From assembly GCF_042427745.1 (NCBI RefSeq), contig NZ_JBHMFA010000010.1: a stretch of 64,000 nt of DNA; one strand, written 5' to 3'. The translations under genes and the position numbers were made by a program. The notes under the pieces were generated by a model. The model saw only the letters and a list, made by a program, of their open reading frames with translations. It did not search any database and was not told the origin of the DNA. Positions 8,487 through 16,483 of this stretch are shown one piece after another. This DNA is from Algibacter miyuki. Lineage in GTDB: Bacteria > Bacteroidota > Bacteroidia > Flavobacteriales > Flavobacteriaceae. Within the stretch, counting starts at the first letter, position 1. The number at the start of each line of letters is the position of its first letter.

Positions 8487-9144
8487 TTTTTTGATTTTTA
8501 ATGTATTTGTTAAATTGGTATAATGATAATCCGAAAAGAATAAAATGAGTCACGTTCATTAATATAGGTAGCATGTGCTTGCCTAAAGCGGGTATTAATT
8601 TCCCTAAAACCACTAATAAAATGAGTATTACAATAGGATTGAAAATTGCCATCCATTTTTTGTAGTATGTCCCTCCTTTTAAAATGGCAATAGCAAAAAC
8701 AACAGATAATGTGGCTATAATAATACGTAGAGCTTGCACTAACACCTCCATGTGGTTTGTGTAATGTGATAATAAGTTTTGGTAGGCCAAAGGATCGATT
8801 GTTTCTTTTAAATGAACAATATTACCTATAGAAGCACGAGAGCCAATCCAAACTCCACCAACTGCAAAAGCTATAAATCCTATGGCTAAAACCAGCCTAG
8901 CTAACGCTTCGTTGCCCGATTTAAGCATTCGATATATATGTATATATCCGGCAAAGTAAAAAGGTAATCCAATAACGGCCAAGAAATGACCTGCGGTAAG
9001 ATTATTTAATGATACGAATTTGAAAAACTGATAATTTTCGGAATGTTCTAAAATTGAGGGTGAATAATGTAAAAAATATTCCCCTAAGCCTACAAGAATA
9101 GAAGCAATAAGGCCTAGATACCCTAAAGTTTTAGTTAATTTCAT
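8479..9144 (-). CDS. Multi-pass membrane protein, first gene of the UnbV-like operon
   Basis: The 221-residue product has about six membrane segments and no soluble domain. A histidine-containing GHFLAVIGLPFYFAGYIHIY stretch lies at about residues 52-71 and conserved-looking GSRASIGNIVHLKE follows the third segment. The size and the GHF motif recall the poorly described DUF6796 group, but I cannot confirm it. The gene is the head of a leftward operon: its 3' end overlaps the UnbV-like gene by 8 bases. Upstream of it lies a 370-base gap that ends at the mobile element. Confidence 0.7.
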   Translation of the reverse strand: MKLTKTLGYLGLIASILVGLGEYFLHYSPSILEHSENYQFFKFVSLNNLTAGHFLAVIGLPFYFAGYIHIYRMLKSGNEALARLVLAIGFIAFAVGGVWIGSRASIGNIVHLKETIDPLAYQNLLSHYTNHMEVLVQALRIIIATLSVVFAIAILKGGTYYKKWMAIFNPIVILILLVVLGKLIPALGKHMLPILMNVTHFILFGLSLYQFNKYIKNQKNA

Positions 9145-9517
9145 TTGATAGTTAATGTGTTAGTTATGGGTTTGTCGAGATATGTTAAAATTACTTTCAG
9201 ATAAAATAAAATACTATATACTAATAGGTTATAATTGACGTTCATCCATAGCAACATAAAATAGCCTTGTTAAAAAACAAGCTCTCTCAGGTAATCTGCA
9301 ATAAATTTTTTAATTCTTGTTAGGCTATCTTTATACAATGGTGTTAAGTTTTGGATAGTTACTTAGCATGACATCTATACATCTTTTTAGTGTCATTTAT
9401 CACTTTACATAACCCTTTAGCGTAATTCACTGAAGATCTATAAGTTTGGAAAATCCGATAGTAAAGATCATCCTAAAACCTTATGTGTTTTTGAAGAAAT
9501 ATTTAGATTTTGAACAT
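9145..9517. other. Non-coding gap between operon and mobile element
   Basis: No convincing gene is present. It must hold the promoter of the leftward operon. On the - strand a 30-codon stretch at 9270-9362 reads as plausible protein (ending LTRIKKFIADYLRELVF then stop) but has no start codon; it may be the eroded 3' end of a lost gene. The hairpin CTTGTT-AAAA-AACAAG at 9266-9281 overlaps its end. Confidence 0.4.
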
Positions 9518-9552
9518 AAAAAAAGCCTTATCTAATAAAAGATAAGGCTTTT
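9518..9552 (-). terminator. Stranded original terminator of the tRNA-Gly/tRNA-Leu operon
   Basis: On the - strand a perfect 12-bp stem (AAAAGCCTTATC and its complement, loop of 8) is followed by a T run. It directly abuts the left copy of the tRNA-Leu 3' end, exactly where the terminator of a leftward tRNA-Leu gene should be. The element now separates it from the intact tRNA by 7 kb. Confidence 0.85.
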
Positions 9553-9573
9553 GTACTGAAGACGGGACTTGAA
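9553..9573 (-). repeat. Left attachment site: duplicate of the tRNA-Leu 3' end
   Basis: These 21 bases are identical to 16559-16579 and cover the 3' half of the T arm, the 3' acceptor strand, the discriminator and one further base of tRNA-Leu. Identity stops after base 9573, and the rest of the tRNA is absent here. Confidence 0.9.
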
Positions 9574-9708
9574 ACCCACTATTTTGAATACTATTCAAAC
9601 CTTAGTAAACATGTGGCAAACCTTTTAAAAATCCATCAACTGCATATTTTACAAAAGGTTATACGTATTTAATAAAATCGCATAAAATTGAAATAGGTTT
9701 AAAAACGG

Positions 9709-9731
9709 TTGGCAAACGGTTGGCAAGAATT
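9709..9731 (+). repeat. Left arm-type repeat (candidate integrase binding site)
   Basis: The unit is TTGGCAAACGGTTGGCAAG followed by AATT, itself two copies of GGTTGGCAA-like sequence. The same 23 bases recur with one change at 16484-16506 in the same orientation. A weaker half-site, GTGGCAAAC, is at about 9613. Repeats at both ends of an integrated element, inside the att cores, are the expected layout of integrase arm sites. Confidence 0.6.
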
Positions 9732-9750
9732 GTAAAAGATTGTATATTTG
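9720..9750 (+). promoter_or_regulatory. Integrase promoter (Bacteroidota type) overlapping the arm repeat
   Basis: TATATTTG at 9743-9750 matches the -7 consensus TAnnTTTG. TTGG at 9720-9723, 19 bases upstream, fits the -33 box and lies inside the second unit of the arm repeat. The integrase ATG is 22 bases downstream. Integrase bound to the arm site would be expected to block its own promoter. Confidence 0.55.
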
Positions 9751-9772
9751 TATTGTTCAAATACTCAAAATA

Positions 9773-11122
9773 ATGGCAACAATTAAATTTCAAGTATTAG
9801 GTAATAGTGAAACGGTACCGGTTTATTTAAGATTATCTGTAAAACGGGGTTTAAGTCCACGCGCTAAAACTGGTTTGTATATCAGTCCAAAAAATTGGAG
9901 TTCTACCAATTACCCTAAAACAAACACCCCAACAAATAAAAATTTAAAATCTACTTTACAGAAATTAGAAACCTATGTTTTAGATCAGGTTAATAATGCG
10001 AATAGTACAGGAGAAGAAATAAACGCAAGTTGGTTAAAATATAATATTGATTTATTCTTTAATCGCATTACAGAAACCACGCAAAGCGATTTATTAACGG
10101 ATGCCATACAAAGCATTATTAATGAAGCACCAACACGAAAAAATGCAAAAGGCGGAATAGGATTATCAAAAAGCCGTATTAACGCCTATACTTCATTAAA
10201 AAATATTCTTACTGAATATCAAAAACAAAACTCTTTCAAGGTAAAAGATGTAAACGTAAAATTTGCAAAGGATTTTTTAAAATACCTACTCAATACAAAG
10301 AACTACCAAAAAAGTTACGCACTTAAAAAAATAGCAGATTTAAAAACGGTTTGTAATGATGCTTCCTTTTATGGAATTGAAACCAGTGTACAATTAAAGA
10401 AAATTGATAGTACTAAAACCAAAAATGAAAACATACTGTTTTTAAACCCTAAAGAATTGCAAGCGATAGAAAGCGCGGTACTTTTAAATGACGCCCTTAA
10501 AAACGCTCAAAAATGGCTTTTATTAGGATGTAACATAGGACAAAGAGGTGGCGACCTTTTGCAATTAAACCAAAGTAATTTTATTAATAGAAACGGTTTA
10601 GAAGTAATAGAACTAAAACAGCAAAAAACAGGTAAAAACGTAACTATACCAGTATTAGAGAAAACAAAAGAGATTTTAAAAGATGGTTTGCCATATAAAA
10701 TATCAATTCAAAAATTTAACAACCATATAAAAGAGGTTTGCCGTATTGCTGGAATTGATGAAATGATAACAGGAACTAAAATTTTGATGGTAGACAAAAA
10801 TAACAACGTAATACCTAAAGACAGTAAAGGAAAGTATATTTCAAAAGGATTTAAAAGAAAAATAAGCGGCTTATATCCTAAATATGAGTTAATGGCTTCT
10901 CACGTTTGCCGTCGTTCTTTTGCTTCTAACTTATACAGTGTATTACCAACGCCATTAATAATGAGTATAACGGCTCATAGTTCAGAAAAAATGTTATTAA
11001 ACTACATTGGTAAGGATAGTTTGGATTACGCCCAACAAATAGCGGATTTCTATACATTACAAGCACAAAAGCAACACAAAAAAACAAACCTAACTGTTAT
11101 TAAAAACGCAGTAAACAATTAA
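9773..11122 (+). CDS. Tyrosine recombinase (site-specific integrase)
   Basis: The 449-residue protein inserts and excises the element at tRNA-Leu. I chose the ATG at 9773 (MATIKFQVLG); an upstream TTG at 9740 falls inside the promoter. The N-terminus has the Arm-binding domain usual in Bacteroidota integrases (VPVYLRLSVKRGLSP, GLYISPKNW, residues 1-90). A SAM-like core-binding domain spans about 100-215, and the catalytic domain about 225-430. Catalytic residues are visible: R258 (IGQRGGDLLQL), a beta-hairpin Lys near 286 (KQQKTGKN), H377-x-x-R380 (HVCRRSFA), H402 (TAHSS) and nucleophile Y411 (LLNYIG). It sits 200 bases from the left attachment site, as usual, and all catalytic positions are intact. 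Confidence 0.95.
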   Translation: MATIKFQVLGNSETVPVYLRLSVKRGLSPRAKTGLYISPKNWSSTNYPKTNTPTNKNLKSTLQKLETYVLDQVNNANSTGEEINASWLKYNIDLFFNRITETTQSDLLTDAIQSIINEAPTRKNAKGGIGLSKSRINAYTSLKNILTEYQKQNSFKVKDVNVKFAKDFLKYLLNTKNYQKSYALKKIADLKTVCNDASFYGIETSVQLKKIDSTKTKNENILFLNPKELQAIESAVLLNDALKNAQKWLLLGCNIGQRGGDLLQLNQSNFINRNGLEVIELKQQKTGKNVTIPVLEKTKEILKDGLPYKISIQKFNNHIKEVCRIAGIDEMITGTKILMVDKNNNVIPKDSKGKYISKGFKRKISGLYPKYELMASHVCRRSFASNLYSVLPTPLIMSITAHSSEKMLLNYIGKDSLDYAQQIADFYTLQAQKQHKKTNLTVIKNAVNN

Positions 11123-11134
11123 ACTTTATATATT

Positions 11135-11491
11135 ATGAAAGAACAAACCGCAATTGAATTAAAAAAAGAAGAAAACGCAGCAAACTTGCAAAAAGGGAAT
11201 CAGTTGTTATTGCTTCAGGCTATTAATAGTTTTGAGCATGGATTGAAGTGCCTGGAATGGATGTCAGATTTACCAAATGAATGTACTAAGGATTCGTATA
11301 TGATTTTAACGGATAGGTTTGAATATTTCAAAGAGTGCGCCTTAGACACTGGGGATTGTGATTTTCTCATAATTAACAAAGTAGAGAACGAACTTAAAGG
11401 GGTGCAAAGAGGATATGAAGAAAAATTAGAAGTAAAGGAACAATTAAGCCGCTTAAGACAGGCCATTATTGAAGAAAAACAAGCCTCATAA
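11135..11491 (+). CDS. Unknown 118-aa helical protein, integrase-linked
   Basis: The gene begins 12 bases after the integrase stop and is probably co-transcribed with it. The product is polar, acidic and predicted mostly helical, with heptad-like ends (KKEENAANLQKGNQLLLLQ at the N-terminus and a C-terminal EEKLEVKEQLSRLRQAIIEE). Three Cys residues are scattered (KCLEW, NECTK, KECALDTGDCD). No signal, membrane segment or known domain is visible. I do not recognise it. Position suggests a recombination or control function, but nothing in the sequence proves this. A terminator hairpin follows. Confidence 0.65.
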   Translation: MKEQTAIELKKEENAANLQKGNQLLLLQAINSFEHGLKCLEWMSDLPNECTKDSYMILTDRFEYFKECALDTGDCDFLIINKVENELKGVQRGYEEKLEVKEQLSRLRQAIIEEKQAS

Positions 11492-11502
11492 ACAACAATA
11501 AA

Positions 11503-11537
11503 ACAAACCCTTTTAAACGTGTTAAGAGGGTTTTGTA
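11503..11537 (+). terminator. Terminator-like hairpin after the integrase unit
   Basis: A 12-bp stem with one G-T pair (AAACCCTTTTAA at 11505-11516, TTAAGAGGGTTT at 11522-11533) and a 5-base loop is followed by a short, interrupted T tract. It argues against translation starts just before 11537. Confidence 0.6.
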
Positions 11538-11571
11538 TATTTATCAAGGCAACGCAAAAAACACTGTTCAA

Positions 11572-12168
11572 ATGGATTACCTAAAATTATACTTTTCAGC
11601 AAACGAATTTAAAAATAGTTTTAATTCAGATTTTGAAAACTTTAAAACAGTTTACGAAGATGCTAGTTTACAAAGGTTTGTAAAAGAAAATATATCTTTT
11701 TACAAAGCATGTTTTGAGAATACGGAATATATTGAACTAAAAGACGGAAACTTTTTTATTAAAACAGAATTTTTAGGATGCAATATCATGACTGAAGTAC
11801 TGGACATGATTAAAACACCTCAAAAGGAAATTAATGAAGTTAAGCGGAAACAGGTTAATTTTGCCTTTGAATCTATTTTGACGTTTTTAAATGAAAAGTT
11901 AAATATCAATGAGCAAAAAACAGGATCAATACAATGGCACGGAAATAAAACCGAACTCATAGAATTAACAAAGGCTCTAATTGAAAACGGAAATTTAAAG
12001 GGTAAACAGGAAGATATATTCAAAAGAGTTCAAGAGGTTTTTGGTACTGAATTAAAACACATAGATCAGGCAATCACAAAGTTTACTTATAGAACAGGAA
12101 GCAAAACTATATTTTTAGACACCTTAAAAGGGTCATTTAATAATTACATTGACAATAAAGCAAAATAA
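11572..12168 (+). CDS. RteC-like protein
   Basis: The C-terminal 75 residues show the RteC pattern known from Bacteroidota conjugative transposons: SIQWHGNKTELIELTKAL, a NGKL-type turn, IFKRVQEVFGTEL, and an RTGSKTIFLDTLKGSF ending. RteC of CTnDOT activates excision genes, so a control role in excision is plausible here. The N-terminal 120 residues (MDYLKLYFSANEF onward) are typical of the family in being variable. I chose the ATG at 11572 (198 residues), because the in-frame TTG at 11533 lies in the upstream terminator. It sits between the integrase unit and the excisionase-like gene, as RteC genes often do. Confidence 0.7.
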   Translation: MDYLKLYFSANEFKNSFNSDFENFKTVYEDASLQRFVKENISFYKACFENTEYIELKDGNFFIKTEFLGCNIMTEVLDMIKTPQKEINEVKRKQVNFAFESILTFLNEKLNINEQKTGSIQWHGNKTELIELTKALIENGNLKGKQEDIFKRVQEVFGTELKHIDQAITKFTYRTGSKTIFLDTLKGSFNNYIDNKAK

Positions 12169-12256
12169 AATCTTTAGTTAGTTAAAAGTTAGTAGTATTT
12201 AAACACTTCTAAAGCGTTGCAATTTAGCCGAATATTAATCTAAAATATTTAGCAAA

Positions 12257-12532
12257 ATGCCACAAGTACAATTTATTCAAGTAACCCCTGAACAACTTCA
12301 AACGGCCATTATTAAGGGTGTAAAAACTCAATTAGAAGACCTCAAAAAACACTTTCAACCCAAAGAGCCTAAACAGTATTTAACACGTGTTGAGGTTGCC
12401 GAAATGCTTAAAATAAACCTCTCGAGTGTTCACAACTGGACTAAAAAAGGAATATTAAAGGCAAAGCAAATCGGGGGACGTGTATATTATTTACGTACCG
12501 ATATTGAAAATGCTTTCGTTGAACTTAAATAG
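12257..12532 (+). CDS. Excisionase-like helix-turn-helix protein
   Basis: This 91-residue protein has a C-terminal MerR-like winged HTH of the helix_turn_helix_17 type: YLTRVEVAEMLKINLSSVHNW (about residues 41-61), then KKGILKAKQIGGRVYYLRTDIENA with the wing. The N-terminal 35 residues look like a helical dimerisation segment (TPEQLQTAIIKGVKTQLEDLKKHF). Proteins of this size and fold beside Bacteroidota integrases act as excisionases or as transcription regulators. The stop is 5 bases before the next start, so the two genes are coupled. Confidence 0.8.
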   Translation: MPQVQFIQVTPEQLQTAIIKGVKTQLEDLKKHFQPKEPKQYLTRVEVAEMLKINLSSVHNWTKKGILKAKQIGGRVYYLRTDIENAFVELK

Positions 12533-12539
12533 TAATACG

Positions 12540-12908
12540 ATGGCAACGCAAACACCTCAACCAGTCACTCACGTTTACAAGGAAATAAACGAGGGCAAAT
12601 ATAAAAGCGTGAAACATTACGAACTTCAAAAATGTAGCGCAAACCCTGTATTTTCCAACCTCATCAATATTAGTGTTAATCAAAATTGCGCTCAATCTAT
12701 GCCTGTTTTTTGGTTAAAGATACGAGAGGGAAACAAGTGGACTAAATACATTACAGGTTTATTTAAAACCTCTAAAAAAAACGTTTACAAGGGAGACACT
12801 CAAAGAAAAAGAAACCTAGTTGTTTTTAGATTTTCCGAAGATTACAGCACCCTAACAATTGAGTTTTACCAAAACTACTACACAACCGATTTAAGGAAGT
12901 TTTTATAA
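12540..12908 (+). CDS. Unknown 122-aa protein coupled to the HTH gene
   Basis: I chose the ATG at 12540 (MATQTPQPVTHVYKEIN), because the longer frame from 12480 overlaps the HTH gene by 50 bases and has no sensible sequence. The product is basic and mixed alpha/beta, with a Phe/Tyr/Trp-rich middle (PVFWLKIREGNKWTKYITG) and a C-terminal FRFSEDYSTLTIEFYQNYY. No signal, membrane segment or known domain is seen. A small protein just upstream of a rolling-circle initiator could bind single-stranded DNA, but this is positional guesswork. A strong terminator follows. Confidence 0.6.
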   Translation: MATQTPQPVTHVYKEINEGKYKSVKHYELQKCSANPVFSNLINISVNQNCAQSMPVFWLKIREGNKWTKYITGLFKTSKKNVYKGDTQRKRNLVVFRFSEDYSTLTIEFYQNYYTTDLRKFL

Positions 12909-12943
12909 TAAACTAGAAACATTACAGCAAGAACAAAACAAAA

Positions 12944-12975
12944 AAAGAGAGCTGTTCAAAGGCTCTCTTTTTTTT
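12944..12975 (+). terminator. Terminator upstream of the replication gene
   Basis: A perfect 9-bp stem (AAAGAGAGC / GCTCTCTTT) with a 9-base loop is followed by a run of eight or more T residues. It separates the control genes from the replication gene. Confidence 0.85.
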
Positions 12976-13033
12976 GTTCAAATGCAGTAACACTGGCAAC
13001 GCATTACATACACGCAAATATAACTATTTCCTT

Positions 13034-14020
13034 TTGATTGATTACATAAAAATAAAGCTTTTAAACATAGATAGGAAACGCCTTGAAAGTTTGCCGTATC
13101 TCGAGTTTAAAACGGAGGTTTCAGAAAAAACGGGGTTATTGGCTGCAAAAAAAATAGCCATGTACCACTATTGTAAAATTACAATTTACGATAGTGGGTT
13201 AATTTTATTTACTGGAAGTATTCATAAATTACATAATTCTCTAAACGAGATCAAGGCACCGAATTACAAAACGGTTAGAAACTACAAGGGTTATAACGGG
13301 AATATATTTACACTGGATAATATTTTAGAAATAAATAAGCATTTATGTCTATTGTTTGATTGTAAACCAAATAAAATGATATTTCAAAACATAGAATTCG
13401 GGATCAACACTACGCCTGACTTTTGCCCCCAATTATTTATTACTGGCTTGCTGTTCAATCGAGGTTTGCCGTTTGAGTTTAAGTTTAAAAGGCGGTACGC
13501 TGAAGTATTACACAATAATTACAGGATAAAAATTTACAATAAATCCGAACAATACGGAATAAGCAAACATACATTAAGAATTGAAATCGCGCATAAAAAG
13601 TCTATTGATTTCAATACGGAAACAGGTATTAAAACTTTTGAAGATATAAATAAAACAACACTAAATAAGGCCTTACATTTTCTTTTAAAAAGGTTTGAAA
13701 GGGTCGTTTATTACGATAAGACTATTAACAAAAGTAAGTTGATAAAATCAATTAAAAAGGAGTTAAACAACTATTCAGATATTACATACTGGCTAGATAC
13801 TTTAAAACCTAACAAAAGAGACAAGCCTAAAAAGAAATTAAAACAAATAATAATAAAACATTCCGAAAATTTACATGAGCAATTAAGAAAGGATTTAATA
13901 AAAAAAGGGGTAATAATTAACCGAAAATTAAAAACACCTAAAAGGGTAATAATTAACCATTCATATAGTGAGTTAAATACTACCCCAAAACACCTAAAAC
14001 AAAAACACATTAGTAATTAA
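13034..14020 (+). CDS. Replication initiator, phage/plasmid II/X-like family
   Basis: The protein resembles Bacteroidota initiators of the gene II/X (rolling-circle, HUH-type) family. Landmarks are TGSIHKLHN (candidate HUH histidines), FQNIEFGINT, IKIYNKSEQYG (candidate Tyr) and LRIEIAHKKS. The C-terminal 90 residues are Lys-rich and probably bind DNA. I placed the start at the TTG at 13034, giving MIDYIKIKL, because this is the usual opening of the family and the longer frame starts inside a terminator. That gives 328 residues. The protein would nick the element at a double-strand origin after excision. The tandem repeats at 16368-16457 are an origin candidate. The gene ends 17 bases before the next. 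Confidence 0.55.
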   Translation: MIDYIKIKLLNIDRKRLESLPYLEFKTEVSEKTGLLAAKKIAMYHYCKITIYDSGLILFTGSIHKLHNSLNEIKAPNYKTVRNYKGYNGNIFTLDNILEINKHLCLLFDCKPNKMIFQNIEFGINTTPDFCPQLFITGLLFNRGLPFEFKFKRRYAEVLHNNYRIKIYNKSEQYGISKHTLRIEIAHKKSIDFNTETGIKTFEDINKTTLNKALHFLLKRFERVVYYDKTINKSKLIKSIKKELNNYSDITYWLDTLKPNKRDKPKKKLKQIIIKHSENLHEQLRKDLIKKGVIINRKLKTPKRVIINHSYSELNTTPKHLKQKHISN

Positions 14021-14037
14021 ATTAAAAACAGAAAAAA

Positions 14038-16248
14038 ATGGTACTAACTAACGCAGCATACTACGAAAATATACGTCATACTTTATCGTCGACACATAAG
14101 CCTGACCTCATAATTACAGATCCTATTGGTTACGAGACAGCGGATGAGGAATTTGTAAGAACAATTGAAAACATCGGGATAGTTACAAATTATTCAGCAA
14201 GTTTAAAATTTACTAATGACGGCTTAGATTATATAGTTGATGTATTGGAAAATTACGGCATTAACGAAGTAGTTTCAATTAAAAAAGAGGGTCAAAACCC
14301 AAATACTGATGAATGGGTTGAACTATACACCAGTACACTTGAGACGATTTACAACCTAGAAAACAACGAACTTTCTGTTAAAATTAATTCAGGCGGTTTT
14401 GACAAACTTTTTAAAGCACGTGAAAGTGAAAAATTAGAAATTGAAAGCACAACAACAATTGATCAAATCACTATTCCTGAATTAGCAACAAAAGACCTAA
14501 CTATTGATGATAGAGAAATATTTTTAACATCAACATACGAGGTTAGCAATAATGATGATACGGCATATATGTATAATTATACAGATGATAAAGGAAACGA
14601 ACGTGGTTCGTCCGTATGCGTACCATTGCTTATAAAATCTAAATCGCACGAAAATGCACAAAACCCATATCCTAATACCAAAATAGGTGACAGGTTTTCT
14701 GATGGAACAAATGAAATGATGTTTTTTGCAAACTCAAAATTGAGGAGCGTTTTAAACATGGACTTGTCTATCTCATTTACCCCCGATGTTATAAGAAACG
14801 AGAACACCGATTTTTCAAGATTCTGGCTAAGAGTTGCCATTTATAAAAACGGTACTGATTATGATTACGATAGAGAAATAGTGATTTGGTACGCTGATAA
14901 TATTTCCACTTATGACGAAATCGCACAGACTTTCAATGTTAATGAGGTTCTTAATTTAAAATCAGGTGAATCAGCATCATTACAATTCAGCCAATTGTTA
15001 AAAGGTGGTAGCGGAACACGAAGCCGTTTAGAAATCAATTGTAGAGACATTAACGTTGAAATGATACTAACAGAAAGTAGCACGTTTGCAACGACATCAA
15101 CAAAAGCAATAACATTGCATGATTTAGGTGAGAGACTATCACAGTTAATCACGGGAAAATCAAATAGGTTTAAAGCGTCCATATTAGGACGTACCGAATT
15201 AGGATACTCACAAGATGGTGAATTTGCTTATTTAAGCGCATACAGTGGCCATTGGTTGCGTAATTTCGGGTTAGCCGATGAACTGTATAAAAAGTTCACA
15301 ACATCTTTTAAAGATTATACGCAAACATTGCAATCTGTATTAAATGTTCATGTCGGGTTTCAAAGTATAAACAACCAGGACCTAATTATTGCCGAGGATT
15401 TTGAATATTTTTTCAATCCTAACATTGTAATTGTATTGCCTATACCATTGGCCAACGTAAAAAAACATACTGCAGAGGACTTTGTTTTTTCTAGTGTTGA
15501 ATTAGGTTATGAGAAAGGCGGTGAAGTTGAAGGTATTATGGGATTGGACGAGCCTAACGGAAAGGCGAATTGGGTTTCAAACATAACAGCAATAAAAAAC
15601 CCTTATTCGTCAATCTCGAAATACATTGCAGGCGTTTACGACGAAGAAAAACAAAGACGGTACCAAAGGGAAGATTACCCGACCTTAGATACTGACAGAG
15701 ATACTGATATTTTTATAAAAGACTGTAAAGATGTTTCCGGTGTTTTAACTGAGCGTTTATGGAATGATGATTTTGCCGCGGCACCAACGGGAATTTTCAG
15801 CCCTGAAACAGCGAAAAATTTAAGATTGTCGCCAGCAAATAATTTAAGACGTAGAAAATCACTACTAGCCACACCGTTAAAACACTATCAAAACGAGTAT
15901 TTATCTTTTGGAAGTTCGACGGCAAATAGTGCAATGACAACGCAATTAATCGGAAAGGCCGCCATTACTGAAAATGATAATATTATTAATTCAGATTTAG
16001 GAAACAGATTATTTGAACCTTACTACATCGAGGGAGAGCATGTTGTAAGTAATGAATTAATGACGCAATTAAAAGGATTTACCAACATTAACGGTGTTGA
16101 TGTTCCTAACTTTTATTGTAAAGTAGAATTTACCATTGAAGGAGATACAACCGTAAGACATGGTTACATAATGAGTGTAAAACCCGACGGTGCCGGTACA
16201 TGGAAATTTATAGAAGCCGCTTTTGAACCAGTCCCAGTGTATAAGTAG
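14038..16248 (+). CDS. Large 736-aa protein resembling a Bacteroidota phage tail-tip/baseplate protein
   Basis: This is the largest gene of the element. There is no signal peptide or membrane segment; the sequence is beta-rich and acidic. Several stretches look like structural proteins I associate with Bacteroidota phages and prophages: LSQLITGKSNRFKASILGR, FKDYTQTLQSVLNVHVGF, FSSVELGYEKGGEVEGIMG, GLDEPNGKANWVS and SPETAKNLRLSPANNLRR. The C-terminus (FYCKVEFTIEGDTTVRHGY) resembles a small beta-sandwich. The assignment is from pattern memory, not from a search. No other virion gene is nearby, so the protein may be cargo, a satellite's tail adaptor, or a relict. It could also be an unrelated secreted or surface factor. 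Codon use resembles the rest of the element. A strong terminator follows 43 bases later. Confidence 0.45.
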   Translation: MVLTNAAYYENIRHTLSSTHKPDLIITDPIGYETADEEFVRTIENIGIVTNYSASLKFTNDGLDYIVDVLENYGINEVVSIKKEGQNPNTDEWVELYTSTLETIYNLENNELSVKINSGGFDKLFKARESEKLEIESTTTIDQITIPELATKDLTIDDREIFLTSTYEVSNNDDTAYMYNYTDDKGNERGSSVCVPLLIKSKSHENAQNPYPNTKIGDRFSDGTNEMMFFANSKLRSVLNMDLSISFTPDVIRNENTDFSRFWLRVAIYKNGTDYDYDREIVIWYADNISTYDEIAQTFNVNEVLNLKSGESASLQFSQLLKGGSGTRSRLEINCRDINVEMILTESSTFATTSTKAITLHDLGERLSQLITGKSNRFKASILGRTELGYSQDGEFAYLSAYSGHWLRNFGLADELYKKFTTSFKDYTQTLQSVLNVHVGFQSINNQDLIIAEDFEYFFNPNIVIVLPIPLANVKKHTAEDFVFSSVELGYEKGGEVEGIMGLDEPNGKANWVSNITAIKNPYSSISKYIAGVYDEEKQRRYQREDYPTLDTDRDTDIFIKDCKDVSGVLTERLWNDDFAAAPTGIFSPETAKNLRLSPANNLRRRKSLLATPLKHYQNEYLSFGSSTANSAMTTQLIGKAAITENDNIINSDLGNRLFEPYYIEGEHVVSNELMTQLKGFTNINGVDVPNFYCKVEFTIEGDTTVRHGYIMSVKPDGAGTWKFIEAAFEPVPVYK

Positions 16249-16290
16249 AAAATAAAAAGTGTTTATACATTAATAACCGTAAGCAGAATA

Positions 16291-16328
16291 TTAAAACCTC
16301 ATCATTATGCAACTTGATGAGGTTTTAA
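16291..16328 (+). terminator. Terminator of the tail-like gene
   Basis: A perfect 14-bp stem (TTAAAACCTCATCA and its complement) with a 10-base loop runs into TTTTAATTTTAG. Confidence 0.85.
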
Positions 16329-16367
16329 TTTTAGTTTTATGTTTATCAATCTAATGAATTATTTTAA

Positions 16368-16457
16368 ACTTCGTGGTTATCTGTTCGCGCACATAAACAA
16401 AAGTCAAAAAAAACTTCGTTACTATCTGTTCGCGCGTATAGGTAAAAATCAAAACAC
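16368..16457 (+). repeat. Tandem 45-bp imperfect repeat at the right end of the element
   Basis: Two units start at 16368 and 16413. Both open with ACTTCGT, share an identical TATCTGTTCGCGC core (16378-16390 and 16423-16435), then diverge slightly before a common TCAAAA end. The G+C-rich core stands out in A/T-rich surroundings. Candidate roles are a replication or transfer origin, or accessory integrase sites. Confidence 0.65.
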
Positions 16458-16483
16458 GTGTAAATGAGTGTTTTTAAAAATGG

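Noticed and set aside
11533..11571. Longer N-terminus of the RteC-like protein from a TTG at 11533
   Set aside because: It overlaps a terminator hairpin, and an ATG at 11572 gives a normal start.
12974..13033. Longer N-terminus of the replication protein from a TTG at 12974
   Set aside because: The start falls in the T tract of a strong terminator and the extra residues do not resemble the family.
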